A stretch of DNA of 64,000 nt from Massariosphaeria phaeospora (GCA_011032825.1 JAADJZ010000022.1:496001-560000), one strand, 5' to 3'. Counted from the stretch's first letter, positions 10,410 through 22,145 are shown. Made by a program: numbers and translations. Notes: generated by a model from the letters alone, not told the origin.

Positions 10410-11949
10410 CTACTGCGTAGCGCACTGCGGCCCGCCCTCTTCCTCCTCGTCGTCCTCCCACTCATTACCCGCGCGGGGATCGCCGCTACCCGCGCCAAAC
10501 TCCTCCATATCAGCATCAGACTCAAAGTCCACCTCCTCGACCTCTTCCGGCGTCTCGTCGGCGGACGGCGCAGGCGGCGCAGGCAGCACGTCGCGGATCT
10601 TCTGCACGGCAGCGTCGCTGTGCAGCCAGCCGTCCTCAGGAAACTCGATCTCGACGACGAGGTATAGATCGCCCTTCGCATCGCTCTTCTTGACGGGCAT
10701 GCCCTCGCCGGGCACTTTGAGCACTTGACCCGGGCGCAGCACCTTGCCGTTGGGCTGCTTGACGTTGAGGGAGATGCCGCGGCCGTCGAGATGCGTGAGC
10801 ACGACGCGGTTGAAGCCGGTTAGCGCTTCGACGAGCGAGATGTGCAGCTCGGCGCGCAGATCGGCGCCCGCGCGCTCGAAGGTCGCGTGGTCGGCCTCGT
10901 CGAGCGTGAAGATTATGTCGCCGGGTTCTTGGTCGGGCAGTTGGTCGGCTTGGCCGGCGAGCACGATGCGGTCGCCTTCGAGCGCGCCGCGCGGTATGTA
11001 TAGCTCGAGTACGTTTTTCGATTCGACGACTTTCTTTCCTTTGCACTTCTTGCAGCGCTCTTTCTCCTTGAATAGTTGACCGGAGCCGGAGCAGTTACCG
11101 CATGGCACTGTTTCTTGGGTTACGAGGCCGGGGCCAACTTGTCGCAGAACGGCCTTTGCGCCTAGATAACATTAGTGGGATCTCGATGAAGGAACTGAGG
11201 ATGTACCTCGTCCGCCGCAGACGCCGCACGCATGCGACTTTGCGCCTTGTTTCCCTCCAGAACCCTTGCATGTCTGACAAACGATGTTCTTTGTATTCGA
11301 GAACTTGGTCGTCTTGCCCTTGTATAGCTCCTCGAGGGTGACCTCATATTCTTGCTCTACGCTCCTGCCTTTCCGGGGGACGTTTCGGCCAGGCCCACCA
11401 GGACCGCCTGGCATACCCGGCATGCCGCCCATTCCTCCGCCGGCGAAGCCACCCATCCCACCAAACATCTGTGCAAAGAGATCATCGATATCGCCCTCGC
11501 CGCCCATTCCGCCGCCTCGAGACGGGTCGAAGGCGGACATGCCGTGGGTATCGTAGAGGTGCCGCTTCTCGTCATCGTAGAGTATTTCGTAGGCTTGTTT
11601 GACGGCTTTGAACCGGACTTCGGCTTCGCTTCGTTCGCCTTCTGCGACTTTGTCTGGGTGGTGGGCTAGTGCGGCCTATAGCAATAATTCGTCAGAATCT
11701 TCATCTATCGAGATGTCCGCGGGGTCATGACATAGGCGAAGTTTTCACGGAGGGGTAACGGACCTTGTGGTAGGCTTTCTTTATTTCGGTTTTGCTAGAT
11801 CCAGCCGTAACACTCAATATCTCTGCACTTATGAGCTTTGGGTATATCAAATCGTGGCCAATAACGTACCGTAGAGATCGATTTCCTCGGTATCGGCCAC
11901 TCCAGAAAAAGTTAACGAAGCCCTCAATAGCTGATAAAATGGCCTTACT
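10410..11949 (-). CDS. Type I DnaJ/Hsp40 co-chaperone, start codon split by an intron
   Basis: Coding exons (minus) are the A of the ATG at 11949, then 11899-11870, 11822-11764, 11675-11207 and 11161-10410, giving 436 aa. The first exon supplies only A; the next begins TG GCC, so the start codon spans a 49-nt intron (GTAAGG...GGAG). Without this splice there is no in-frame ATG ahead of the J domain. The J domain has HPDK at about 36-39, then KAVKQAYEILYDDEKRHLYD; a Gly/Met-rich G/F region follows, then four zinc-finger motifs (CQTCKGSG, CGVCGGRG, CGNCSGSG and CKKCKGKK) and the two-lobed substrate domain (VPGEGMPVKKSDAKGDLYLV). It would stimulate Hsp70 ATPase and hand over clients. The intron before the HPDK exon has a weaker GTCCGT donor. 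The acidic C-terminal tail has no CaaX box, unlike Ydj1. Confidence 0.88.
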
Positions 11950-12180
11950 CTTGGATTCTTTCGGCGAGCGATAAGTTCGAGAGGTATGTTACAAGTTGCG
12001 GATCTCTATACGCGCGAGGACCCAGTATAACCGTCGAGCTTGCAAAGAGCAAAGGCAGCTGAGAGGCGATGGAGGGCTGCGGAAGACGTCGGTCCCACAA
12101 TCTTCCAGGCGGTGAGGCGATTCTGCCGAAAGATTTCCGAGGCCACCGCAAGCTCCTGGCAGCCCATCGTCCACCCAGAA

Positions 12181-13827
12181 ATGTCACATCCACTGCTCCG
12201 GCTACCCCATGTGGCCCCCTACACGTGTCGCTCATGTCTCCTACGTCGGTCGCAAGCTTCTCGGCGCCGCATCGCGACTCCTCCCCCCTGGGCAAAACAG
12301 CAACACACTCCCAAAGCGGCCCTGCCGACCTCACCGGCCAGGACACGCTTTGCGCCCTCGCCAACAGGATACCTGCATCTCGGCTCTCTTCGCACCGCGC
12401 TGTTCAACTACCTGCTCGCCAAGCGCACGGGCGGCCAGTTCCTGCTGCGGATAGAAGACACAGACCAGAAACGGACCGTACCCGACGCCGAGGAGCGCCT
12501 GTTCCGCGACTTGCGATGGGCAGGCCTGCAGTGGGATGAAGGCCCGGAAGTCGGAGGGCCATACGGCCCGTACAAGCAATCGCAGAGAAGCGCCCTGTAC
12601 CGCGAACACGCACAGCGTCTGCTCGACACCGGAGACGCATACCGCTGTTTCTGCTCGACCGACCGGCTCAACCAGCTTGCCGAGCATCGCCACAAACTAG
12701 GCGTAGCCACCGACTACGACCGCACATGCGCTGGGATAGACAAGGGCGAGTCCGACGACCGCGCCGCGAGAGGCGAGGCGCATACCGTGCGCTTGAAAGT
12801 CCCAGACGTCTACCCCGCGTACCACGACCTCATCTACGGCCCCTTCAAGCCGCTCAAGCGCCGCAGCCACCTGACCGAATCGTCGTTCGAAGACCCCATA
12901 CTGCTCAAGTCGGACGGCCTGCCGACGTACCACCTCGCCAACGTCGTCGACGACCACCTCATGCAGATCACGCACGTGATCCGCGGCTCGGAATGGATGC
13001 CCTCGACGCCGAAGCACATCGCGCTATATTCCGCCTTCGGCTGGACCCCGCCGCACTTCGCGCACGTGGGCCTCCTCGTCGACGAGCAGGGAAACAAGCT
13101 CAGCAAGCGCAACTTCGACACCGACATCGCCGCCTTCCAGGAAATGGACATTTTCCCCGAGACGCTGACCAACTTCGCCGCGCTGCTGGGCTGGTCGCAC
13201 AGCGAGAAGAGCGACGTGCTGGACCTGCGCCGCCTGGTCGACACCTTCAGCCTCAAGTTCACCAAGGGCAACACCACCGTGACGTTCGGCAAGCTGCACT
13301 TCCTGCAGCGCAAGCACGCCGCGCTGCGCGCCGTCGCTGGCGGCGACCCCCTGCAGCACATCGTGCGCGCCGTCTCCGCGCTGCTAACCGCGCCCGACAC
13401 GCCGTACCCGGACTGGCAGACGCTGCTCCCTACTTCACGCGACTCCAACTCCGACCCGGACGCCTACATCACATCCATCGTGCGCGCCGACGCCGAGAAC
13501 TACACCAACGCGAACGAGTTCGTGTACCGCAACTCGTTCCTGTTCACTGCCCTGCGGAACCCGGCTTCAGTAACGGACGCGCCCGATGTGCCGGCGCGGG
13601 TGAAGAGTCTGGCGGATGTGGGGGAGAGCGAGTGGGATAAGGAGCGGTTGATGGCGAAGGTGCATGAGGTTATCGATGCGAGGGCTGAGGGAAGGAAGGG
13701 CGCGAAGGACGTGTATCAGTATCTGCGGCGGGCAGTTACGGGGAAGGAGGATGGGATGCGGATTTATGACGTTTTGGTGCTTTTGGGGAGGGATGAGTGT
13801 TTGAGGAGGTTGGGGGTCGAGGTGTGA
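12181..13827 (+). CDS. Mitochondrial glutamyl-tRNA synthetase
   Basis: A single exon of 548 aa; the same frame is open to an ATG at 12040, but the ATG at 12181 gives an Arg/Ser-rich presequence (RLPHVAPYTCRSCLLRRSQ) typical of mitochondrial import. Class I synthetase marks: FAPSPTGYLHLGSLRTALFN with the HIGH-type HLGS at 66-69, LLRIEDTDQKR, the glutamate-pocket region, then LVDEQGNKLSKRN with the KMSKS-type KLSKR at 306-310. The C-terminal anticodon-binding part (DILxTFxxKF-like, then MAKVHEVIDAR) is present. It charges mitochondrial tRNA-Glu, and perhaps tRNA-Gln ahead of transamidation. It is divergent from the DnaJ gene, about 230 bp away, and convergent with CSN5. Third codon positions are strongly GC-rich compared with neighbours. 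Confidence 0.92.
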   Translation: MSHPLLRLPHVAPYTCRSCLLRRSQASRRRIATPPPWAKQQHTPKAALPTSPARTRFAPSPTGYLHLGSLRTALFNYLLAKRTGGQFLLRIEDTDQKRTVPDAEERLFRDLRWAGLQWDEGPEVGGPYGPYKQSQRSALYREHAQRLLDTGDAYRCFCSTDRLNQLAEHRHKLGVATDYDRTCAGIDKGESDDRAARGEAHTVRLKVPDVYPAYHDLIYGPFKPLKRRSHLTESSFEDPILLKSDGLPTYHLANVVDDHLMQITHVIRGSEWMPSTPKHIALYSAFGWTPPHFAHVGLLVDEQGNKLSKRNFDTDIAAFQEMDIFPETLTNFAALLGWSHSEKSDVLDLRRLVDTFSLKFTKGNTTVTFGKLHFLQRKHAALRAVAGGDPLQHIVRAVSALLTAPDTPYPDWQTLLPTSRDSNSDPDAYITSIVRADAENYTNANEFVYRNSFLFTALRNPASVTDAPDVPARVKSLADVGESEWDKERLMAKVHEVIDARAEGRKGAKDVYQYLRRAVTGKEDGMRIYDVLVLLGRDECLRRLGVEV

Positions 13828-14107
13828 GGTGTGGGGTTGGGTTGTGTGTCAAGATATATGGAGCTGTAACATTGTGGTAGATTGTCTGTATCTGTAGCAT
13901 GGCGAGCACGAGACGATATTGTAGTCTATGTACCACTTCGTTCGTCTATGTTGTTTTCCGGCGGTCTCAAACCCACTCACATGCATCAGTGTGTCGTGCT
14001 GCACGTCACGGAGGTACATCCAGATCGTCACATCTAAGCGCCAGAACGCCTTGCCATGCAATGGTCATCCGTGAACACCAGCTAGGCGCACCCAGTCCTT
14101 CAGCCCT

Positions 14108-15247
14108 TCAACTCTTCATCTCCACCTCCCGACTCCCCTCCTGATCCTTGAGGTTAAACACCTTCTCCTTGACCTTGGCCGCCAACAGCCCCATGTCCTC
14201 CTCCCTCGCAATCTTGCTCCCGGCAGCGCCCAGCTTCTGCAGCTGGTCCGGCCTTTCATTCCCGATGCCCCCTTTGAAGCGCTTCAGATTGCCGCCTTCC
14301 TGCTGCACCTTGCGGGCCAGGTCGCTGATCTGATTGGTGCCGTACTCGCGGTTCGAAATCAGCGGCGACGACGACAGCGTGCCGACCCAGTACTTGTTCC
14401 ACAGGGCCTCGAGCAGCTTGGAGTCGAGCGACGACTTGTAGTGCGACACGTCGAGCGAGTAGTAGTGGTTCGCGTGGGCGCCGAAGTCCTCGATCTTGCC
14501 GAGCGGGATAGTCTGAAAGCCGTCTTCGCCGACAGCCGGGCCGCCCGCCGCCGACGGCGACGACTTCAGCGTCTTCTCCTTGTCCTGCACGTACGCCTCG
14601 GGAAAGGTGCGGAAGGCGCCGATCTCGACCTTGCCGGCCGACACGGTGCGGTCCGGGTCGATGACGACGGCGACAAACGGGTCCTGGTACATCTGCTGCG
14701 TCTTCTGGGTGCTGACGTCGATGCCCGACAGCCAGCAGCCGTAGCCCGGGTGCGAGTGGTACCAGCCGACGACGTTCTCGGCCTGGCCCTGCTCGCGCGC
14801 GCGCCGCGTGAACTCGACCATGTACTCGTTGGCGTCGTCCTGGGCGTTGACGCGCGTCTCGGTGCCTTCGACGGGCAGCCGGAACGCGTCCGTGACGACG
14901 AACGTGTGCGCTTCGATCTTGCCCAGCATCAGGCCCATGACTTCGAGGGAGCCGCCCGAGCGCGCGTGCATGACCATCTTGATGAGGGCCACGGCCGAGA
15001 TGCGCACGCCGGTGAAGTAGTGTGGGTCGGTGCGCCAGGGGTGGGCTTCGTTGATGGCTTTTTGGGCCTCGCGAGAGTACGAGTAGAGAGCATCGCGGTT
15101 GCTGTCGACCAGCTGCACCGAGTTCTCGAGCTCTAGCGTGGGTCAATATGGAGGGCCAATGTGGCGGGGTAGTCCCTCTTGTGGAAGTTGAATTGGTGGT
15201 GTGGGATCGGTGTGGAACTTACCCCAGGTCTTGAGAGCGGTCGCCAT
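14108..15247 (-). CDS. COP9 signalosome subunit 5 (JAMM deneddylase)
   Basis: Two exons, 15247-15223 and 15132-14108 (intron 90 nt), give 349 aa starting [18 protein letters not shown], the usual CSN5 opening. The MPN+ domain has the conserved glutamate at 72 ([10 protein letters not shown]) and the JAMM motif [14 protein letters not shown] with H134, H136 and D147, which bind the catalytic zinc. [14 protein letters not shown] and the [15 protein letters not shown] region follow as in the family. As the catalytic subunit it removes Nedd8/Rub1 from cullins and so controls SCF ligases; in filamentous fungi the complex is needed for development and secondary metabolism. All catalytic residues are present. 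Confidence 0.95.
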
Positions 15248-17009
15248 GGTGGCGGCAGTGGAGTTGGGTGTGTTGCAGACTGGTGAGTGGAGTTGTTGTT
15301 GGAGCTTTAAGGGTTGTGGTGGGGAAGCTCTTGATGCCAAGACACTGCAGGCACCAGCTCGTGAGCGTCACTTACTTGCATCATCATCATCCCATCTTTT
15401 CATTCCACATAAACAAGCCCCTCCACCTACGGAGTACTCTGGCTCTTCTTCTCTACACATCTCTTAATCATGACCTTGATAAAACTTTAGACATGCTCGA
15501 TCATGGAAGTCTTGCCCCGCGTGGTAAAACTTCATCCCCACCTCAAAATGAGCGAGAATTCTCCCAGGAAACTCGAATGAAGCTCGTTTGTCCTTATCGG
15601 CACGATCGGAAACGGGTTGTGTCCAAAATGTGAACTTCCAGCTTCCTTGGCATTCCAAAATACGAGGATTTATGTAAATGTGTGGTTTGTGTGGTGAAGC
15701 AGTCTCGAGCCTCGACAGACTCTAAATATACATCACGCATGCCACACACACACTGTATTGCATCGCAGCGGCGAAAACACCACCATCAGTGTTATCCATG
15801 TTGATTTTCACGCTCAAACCCGCCATGAATTGGTGACATTGTCTTTTTTAGAGACACTAGCAGAAGACACTGCACCGTAGAGTAAAGAGAAAGTAGAAGC
15901 AAAACGAAGGGGCTTATATACCCATCGGCTCCTCGCGTGATGACTACACACCATCCTGATGAGACTGCTAAAACATTAATATGGTATCTATTGCCTGGGA
16001 CTTCTCGCATCAGCAGTAGCAAAACACCATGTACGCACCCACCACACTCAATTATCCTCCTCCGCCGCACTACCTCGCACTGCTCCTGCACACATACACA
16101 AGCCCCCTCAACCTTCTCTTCTCTTCCTTCCCCCACACACTCGCACAGCGCCTTCCAGCCCTCTAAAACGCATTGCGCCAGTTCCATACTAAAAAGCCAC
16201 CGCAGCACCACCATATGAGTCTTCCTTTGCTCGCAGCAAAACAACCGCTATTGTATTTCATGTTCTATTTAAGGGCCGAAGGATAAAATTAGGCAGGCGA
16301 GCATTCCATGTTTATTGGAGTAGCAGAGGTTGAAAGCAGGAAATAAAATGTCGAGGAAATGGTGATATGTTGCTTGCGCGGCAGAGGACAAAAATAAGGA
16401 ATCGTACAATGTATGTTGAGAATATCTAGGAGTTGGGTGACATGTTTTAGGTTTTGTTCGTGTTTGCTCGTGCAGAATTTCGATAGAAACGTAGCAGATG
16501 GTGCTTTTTAGTCCGCCGAGTAAGTTGTCGTGATACACCCACCCATCTTTCGATCTAAAGTGCATGTCCCTTGCGCCACGACAGCTTTTACACGTCGCTA
16601 GCAACACGGCCATGCGTCACTCCTTTTCACAATCCCTCCGCCAACAGACCCACCGCTCCTCAAACGCTTCGAGCTTAGAGTGGTGAACAGCTGTCTCCTT
16701 CAGACACAAAGGCTGTCTGAGGTAAGTGTGTTCATAGCTCAGTGAGCATAAAATGAGTGGTGAACGGCTACACAAGTTAAATGTATGTCAAGTAAATGAC
16801 TTGTGCTGCAATATCGTTGAAGTATGCAAATATGCCACTTCGAAATCTTTGCCCATGTTGAAATTTGAAACGGGGTATCATCGTTGAGTTTCCCTCCGTC
16901 TACCCTCAAAACGCCCGTAAGTGTGCCTAGTATCCCGAGTTGAGTGCAGCGATCTATAACCATCGTCTCCCGATAGTTGAGGCGAGAGAACCCCATCTGG
17001 GGCCCAGAA
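15248..17009. other. 1.8-kb intergenic stretch, no gene seen
   Basis: 5' flank of CSN5 and 3' flank of the CAF16-like gene. Frames at 15792-16244 and 16269-16613 (both minus) are open by chance, with no start context, domain or splice partner. There are several CA/CT-rich runs. Confidence 0.5.
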
Positions 17010-17919
17010 CTATGTCTTCTTCTCCGCACCATATCCGCCCTTCCCCTCCAAACTCTCATACGTCTTTCCCTCACTCATCCTCCCGTTTCTCGGACCTCTC
17101 TCATCCAAGTCTTCCTGTAGCCACTGGAGAACCAGCTCTCCCAACTGACTGTTAGCGGAGACGAACCGCGTGTTGGGGTCTGACCGGATATTCAGCTGAT
17201 CCATGCTACCCCATTTCTTGACCTTGCCTAGCGACATGTGCACTAGATGCGTAGGCCATGAGGCCAGGTTGTCCAAGATATGCGTCGCATAGACGATAGT
17301 GCAAGGGCGCGTCTCGGTCTCCCGCTTCAAGAAGGCGAGGAAGTTTGAGCGCGAGAGCAGGTCCAAGTCGACGGTAATCTCGTCCAGCAGCAGTATCGTC
17401 CATGGTCTCAGCAATCCCATAGCAAGCTGGACCCTACGTCGCTCGCCGTCGGAAACGGTGTGCATGCGCCATGCTAAGTCAATGTCCAGTATACGGACAA
17501 GCTCGTCGCGTCGCTCGGTGTAGTAGTCGCCGCCGATCGAAGCGAGGAGCGTGGGGACGTCGATGTCGGTGCGCACGATGGGGTTCAGCACCCATTCGAG
17601 ACCGAGGTACGTGACGCCCTCCAGGCCAAACTTGAAGGGGTCGACGCCGGCGATGGAGACGGAGCCGGCGGGGGCCATGCGCTTGCCGGAGAGGAGACGG
17701 AGCAGCGTCGTCTTTCCTGCGCCATTTGCTACAAAGCTGAATTAGCCATATGTGTACTCGATACGATATGGTAAACAAACCTCCAATAAGCAGAGACCTA
17801 CTGCCCGGAGGTAGGTTCAGGAAGACCTCTTGGAGTCCGCTTGAGCCATCTGGGAAGGCATAGTTGAGGTTTTGGACGTCAATGGACGGCGCTTCCTTCG
17901 TGTCTGTCGAGTTCGACAT
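17010..17919 (-). CDS. CAF16-like soluble ABC ATPase
   Basis: Two exons, 17919-17781 and 17728-17010 (intron 52 nt), give 285 aa. The splice falls inside the Walker A motif and joins to GANGAGKTTLLRLL (47 on). The signature is VSDGERRRVQLAMGLL, Walker B is ILLLDEITVDLD, and the switch histidine is in VYATHILDN. There is one nucleotide-binding domain and no membrane segments. In yeast CAF16 associates with the CCR4-NOT transcription/deadenylation complex; the role here is inferred from that. It is divergent from the MOD5-type gene with 203 bp between the two start codons. Confidence 0.88.
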
Positions 17920-18122
17920 ACTGGAAATTGCTGACGGCGAGCGGTGGGCGGCGGTGCGACATGTTTGTAGTGCGCCGTTGAGATATGAGGGTCATCGTTC
18001 CTGTACGTAAGTGAGGGTGGGACGGCATAACCTGCGCTAGCCGCATTAGGAAGGCACACAGCATTTCTCGGCACTTCGCGTGACTGTTCACCATCACCAT
18101 CTTAATCAACACCCTCAAATGG
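17920..18122. promoter_or_regulatory. Short shared promoter between CAF16-like and MOD5-like genes
   Basis: 203 bp separate the two divergent ATGs, so both promoters and both 5' UTRs must overlap here. I see no clear TATA box or known factor site. Confidence 0.6.
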
Positions 18123-19686
18123 ATGTCCCGTGTGGGTAGATTCTTCGGCGCTCTTAGAATGGCAACAGCGCCCACAAAGCCGCTGGTTGCCATTATAGGC
18201 GCCACCGGGACTGGCAAATCAGACGTACGCTCGACGAGTTATCTCAAAAATGTACTGCTCACAAGACACAGCTCGCAGTAGAATTGGCTCGGAGATATAA
18301 TGGAGAGATAATTAACGGGGATGCTATGCAGCTCTACCAAGGATTGCCTATCATAACGAATAAGATTACCCAAGAAGAAATGAAAGGCGTGTCTCATCAT
18401 CTGCTAGGCTGCATAGGGCTCGAAGAAGAGACCTGGACGGTAGGGAAGTTTGTAGGGAAAGCTCTTAGAGTGGTATGAATATGGAAGAGTTGGAGTCGAC
18501 TCGCGGGGCTAACTAAGTTCAGATCGAGGAAATTCGCAGTCGGGGAAAGCTCCCAATCCTCGTCGGCGGAACTCACTACTACACGCAGTCGCTTCTCTTC
18601 CATGATGCACTTTCGGATGAGCCCGCCCTAGAGTTCACTGGGCATGATCAGAAGTATCCCGTATTAGATGAATCGACCGAAGTCATTCTGGAACGATTGA
18701 AAAAGGCCGATCCACTTATGGCCGCGCGCTGGCATCCGAACGATCGCCGAAAAATCCAGAGGTCCCTCGAAATCTATCTCAGAACTGGAAAGCCCGCATC
18801 GCAAGTGTACGACCAACAGCGACTGAAGCAAGAAGTCAAGCATGATGGAGTCAATGAGGACTTCACAAGCCAGGACGGTGATAGTCTCGGTCTCCGTTTC
18901 CCCACCCTTCTCCTCTGGGTACATGCCTCTCGAGACATATTGCACCCCCGCCTCGACGCGCGCATCGCCAAGATGCTATCGAAAGGACTCTTGTCCGAAG
19001 TAGAGACGCTAACCAACTTCCGGGCCTCGCACGAGGCCAGCACTGGCAGTGAAATCGATCAAAGCCGGGGCATCTGGGTGTCGATTGGCTATAAAGAATT
19101 CCTGAGCTATCAAGCTGAGCTCTCTGATAGTACCAGTTTGGAATCTGAGCTCGAATGCTCACGGATAGCGGCGGTGGAAAAGACGCAGGCTGCGACGAGA
19201 CAATATGCAAATCGCCAGGTCCGCTGGATTCGAATCAAGCTGCTCAACGCATTGATTAGCGCTGGTCAAAAGAACAACATGTTCCTACTGGACGGCTCCC
19301 ACTTGACGAACTGGGAACACCAAGTTCTGCAACCAGCACACGCCATCACAGAAAGCTTCCTTACCGGACATCCCTTACCCGATCCCACAGAACAATCCGA
19401 AGCCGCGCGGGAGATGCTCACTCCCAAAAGGAACTACGACCTGGGCCAACGCCCTGATCTATGGCAGCAAATGGTCTGCGAGACGTGTGGGACTGTAGCC
19501 GTTACGCAGAACGATTGGAGTTTCCATATTAAGAGCCGGGGGCATAGAAGAGCTGTGGGAGTGAAGAAGAAGAAGGAGCATGTAGCCCGCTCACAGAATA
19601 AAGAGCTGAGAAAACTGCAGGTGGATGTAGTGGACATTTTGGAGGCTTATCAGAATGGCTTGGCGATGGAGGAAAGCGTGGAGTGA
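18123..19686 (+). CDS. tRNA dimethylallyl (isopentenyl) transferase, MOD5/TRIT1 type
   Basis: Three exons, 18123-18224, 18272-18472 and 18523-19686 (introns 47 and 50 nt), give 488 aa. The enzyme adds an isopentenyl group to A37 of tRNAs reading UNN codons. Marks: P-loop GATGTGKSD (26 on), [58 protein letters not shown] and [12 protein letters not shown], and a C-terminal C2H2 zinc finger of eukaryotic enzymes ([23 protein letters not shown]). Two in-frame ATGs lie 12 codons apart: [12 protein letters not shown], a short basic presequence, then MATAPTKP. In yeast MOD5 the first AUG gives a mitochondrial/cytosolic form and the second a cytosolic/nuclear form, so dual targeting is plausible here. 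Confidence 0.92.
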
Positions 19687-20157
19687 GTGCTTTTGAGAGG
19701 GCGTTGGGGGGTTGGTTAAGAGTGTTCTGTGGAATATACTGGGTTGATCTACGACAAGTTAGAGCGGAATATGAGTACGTACGGAAGATGGACGCGAAGC
19801 AACATCGCTCTTGTTGGACGTCTGCGACCGCAACACCAGCACTTGAACCCTCGAAGTGGTCTCTCGGGTTGGTCTTGCGATACGCGGCCGGCAGCTACGA
19901 TGACGAGGCTATGAAATCCAAGGACGCCAGTCTTGCACGACGACATAATAATGAAGAAATAAGAATATAGATTTCGTCTATATGTAAGACAATCTAGGTC
20001 AGTCGCCATAACCAGCCGTATATAAAACACATCATCTTAGTCTGGCTTTTCAAAAAAACTCAAACCGGGACTCTTGATAGTTCTTTATCAGTAACCAGAG
20101 ATATTGAATCCTCCATATTGTGCAAAGCAGGTGCGATTCTGATAACAAGGGCCAATA
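19687..20157. other. Intergenic between convergent genes
   Basis: 3' flanks of the MOD5-like and first BTB genes. The 95-codon frame at 19683-19970 shows no domain. Confidence 0.5.
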
Positions 20158-21242
20158 TCATAGAAAGAGATATACTCTATTCCAGGGGGCAACAGAGGCC
20201 CATCCACCATGGGAAACTTGACAATGGGACTGGTCCATACAATGCAAGCCTGTTCGGTCAGGGTCAAAGTCGTGAACGATTGCCACCGCCTTGCACCGAT
20301 CGCACGTGCCCTTTTGGATATCGAACATACCCTGGTGAGTGTTGAGTAGCGCAACATCGGCCCCGAAAATGGGGAACATCTCCATCAGCCGCGTGAAGGC
20401 CTTCTCCCTGGTGAACACCCGGTGGTGATCCAACACGGCCGACGCAATCTTCTTCCCCATCAAGCTGTTGGGCTGCGGAGCAACATCGTAGTATGCCTCA
20501 ATCACCGCAATCAAATCCGCGTAGGGTTTGACCCGGGCATTGAATCCGCATCCGAAACTGAAACCCCAGGACGCTGGGTTCTCAACGGCATCGTCGACAC
20601 GGTCGTGGGGACTGGAGCTCAACGTCGCAGATACGTCTCCAGCGGCGGTATCGTCAATGCGGCCATAGTTATTGGAGATCAACATTGCAGAGACGTCTTC
20701 CGCGGCGGGTTCGTAGAGCCTCCGGACGTCGTACTTGCTCGCGATGGTATTAATGTCGATGGCCACCAGCACTTTCTCGATCTTGAACCGGTCCGCCATC
20801 TTCGCAAGCGCGTCTTTATCGTACTTCTCCGTGTATATGAACTTGAGGAGGAACTCGAAATAGTCGGCTTCGTCGTCGTGGAGCTCCGTCTCGGCGTCAG
20901 AGGCCTCCTGCTAGGCGTCAGCGGAAAACGTTCTTGGCGTTGGAAAGGCATTTGCATGGGATGAGTGAAACCGATGTGTGGCAAAGAGGACAATACCTTG
21001 AAGCTCCCTGTAAACGCCCTCATGAAGAAGCCTGACTCCCTGCACAATATCGCCTTGTGCGCATAGTACTCGCACGTCTTGCCCTTGCTGATCTGCTTGA
21101 TCTTGACGTCGGAGAGAGTGGGATTGTTGTACAGGCTGCAAGTAAAAGCGGATGTGTCAGCATATCCATTCACCTTACAAGTCGTTAATACACCAACGCG
21201 GGACACGTACCTTTGCGCTGATTGTTTCAGCTCTTCTGCCAT
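20158..21242 (-). CDS. BTB/POZ domain protein, paralog 1
   Basis: Exons 21242-21211, 21135-20997 and 20907-20158 give 306 aa. The BTB fold shows as SLYNNPTLSDVKIKQI, YAHKAILCRESGFFMRAFTGSFKE, then ELHDDEADYFEFLLKFIYTEKYD and DRFKIEKVLVAIDINTIASKYDV. BTB domains dimerise and often bring substrates to cullin-3; fungi have large families of such short proteins with unknown partners. A 20-residue tandem duplication (residues 32-71 counted from the internal Met at 20799; bases 20587-20706) interrupts the region after the BTB domain. Exon 1 (32 nt), exon 2 (139 nt) and both intron positions match paralog 2, so the pair arose by tandem duplication. Confidence 0.82.
20587..20706 (-). repeat. 60-bp in-frame tandem duplication in BTB paralog 1
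   Basis: Two 20-residue units (AAEDVSAMLISNNYGRIDDT and AAGDVSATLSSSPHDRVDDA) share the DVSA and R-DD marks. Paralog 2 has no such segment. Confidence 0.75.
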
Positions 21243-22145
21243 GGCGGACGTTGTGGGAGGTTGGTTGATTGAGGGTGTGAGGTCGTAGTGGGGAAGAAGG
21301 GGGAGAGGAGAAGGAAGAATTGAGGCGGGGAGGACTTATAAAGTTCACGGGAACGGAGTGAGCTTATACGTAATAGCGTGGTTGGGGGCGAAAGGGTGGT
21401 GAGAGAGGTTCATCATGAGGGGCGTGGGCAGTCTTTCTCTTACTTGCGCTGGATGGAACTCGTAAGGTAACACACAGCATCATCAAGACACTGTCAGCCA
21501 TCCAACCCAGAAGTCAGAGAAGTGGTTTCTTGTGTATCCTGCATCTTCTGCTATGCTTGTCTAAGCACTTGTTATCTTTATAGAGACTTCAAAGCTACTG
21601 CTCCATCTAATTGACTAGCCAGCCTTTTCTGAACACCCGCTCGTTCTATAGATGTATTAGTGCATTACCTAGTATAGTGTATACATAGTGTTTGCATAGA
21701 GTAGTGTGAACTTCCCTACATGCTGAGATTTCTTAAAAGTTCCAGAGGATACCTCAACCACAACGAACCGTTACACGTGTAGCTTACAACCTCACGCACC
21801 GCTATTATTTCCGAAGCTGTAGCCTTGTTCCCGAAAACTAATACTTTTCCATGCATTGCTTAATCACCTTCTGAGGACTGGTTGTTTATAGACTCTATGT
21901 TGTAACCTATTGGATAGCTAGTCTTTTTCAGGCATCCTGGCGGGTTACTAGATGTGGCAGTACATTGTCTGGTATGGTGGATACGATAGGTCTTTGTCGA
22001 AGCTGAGTCATACTGGCGCAAAGGTACTGGGATGGTGTATGTGATCTGAAGCATCAAGAAAGACAGAGCATATGGTATTGTTTTGGAGCTCTAGCTATAT
22101 GCGCGCGTAGCAGCCTTCTTTAATAGAAAGCTTCAGATTGCGGTC
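21243..22145. other. Spacer between the BTB paralogs, with a diverged direct repeat
   Basis: AT-rich, no gene. Bases 21650-21690 resemble 21950-21990 (for example GTATAGTGTATACATAG against GTATGGTGGATACGATAG) and also 4927-4956. The left part is the promoter of BTB paralog 1. Confidence 0.45.

Noticed and set aside
12726..13640. 304-codon frame inside the GluRS gene
   Set aside because: Arg/Pro-rich +1 shadow of a GC-rich coding region.
14256..15146. 296-codon frame inside the CSN5 gene
   Set aside because: Same kind of shadow; the JAMM protein is in the other frame.
15792..16613. Two minus-strand frames of 114-150 codons
   Set aside because: No recognisable domain and low-complexity sequence; not enough to call genes.
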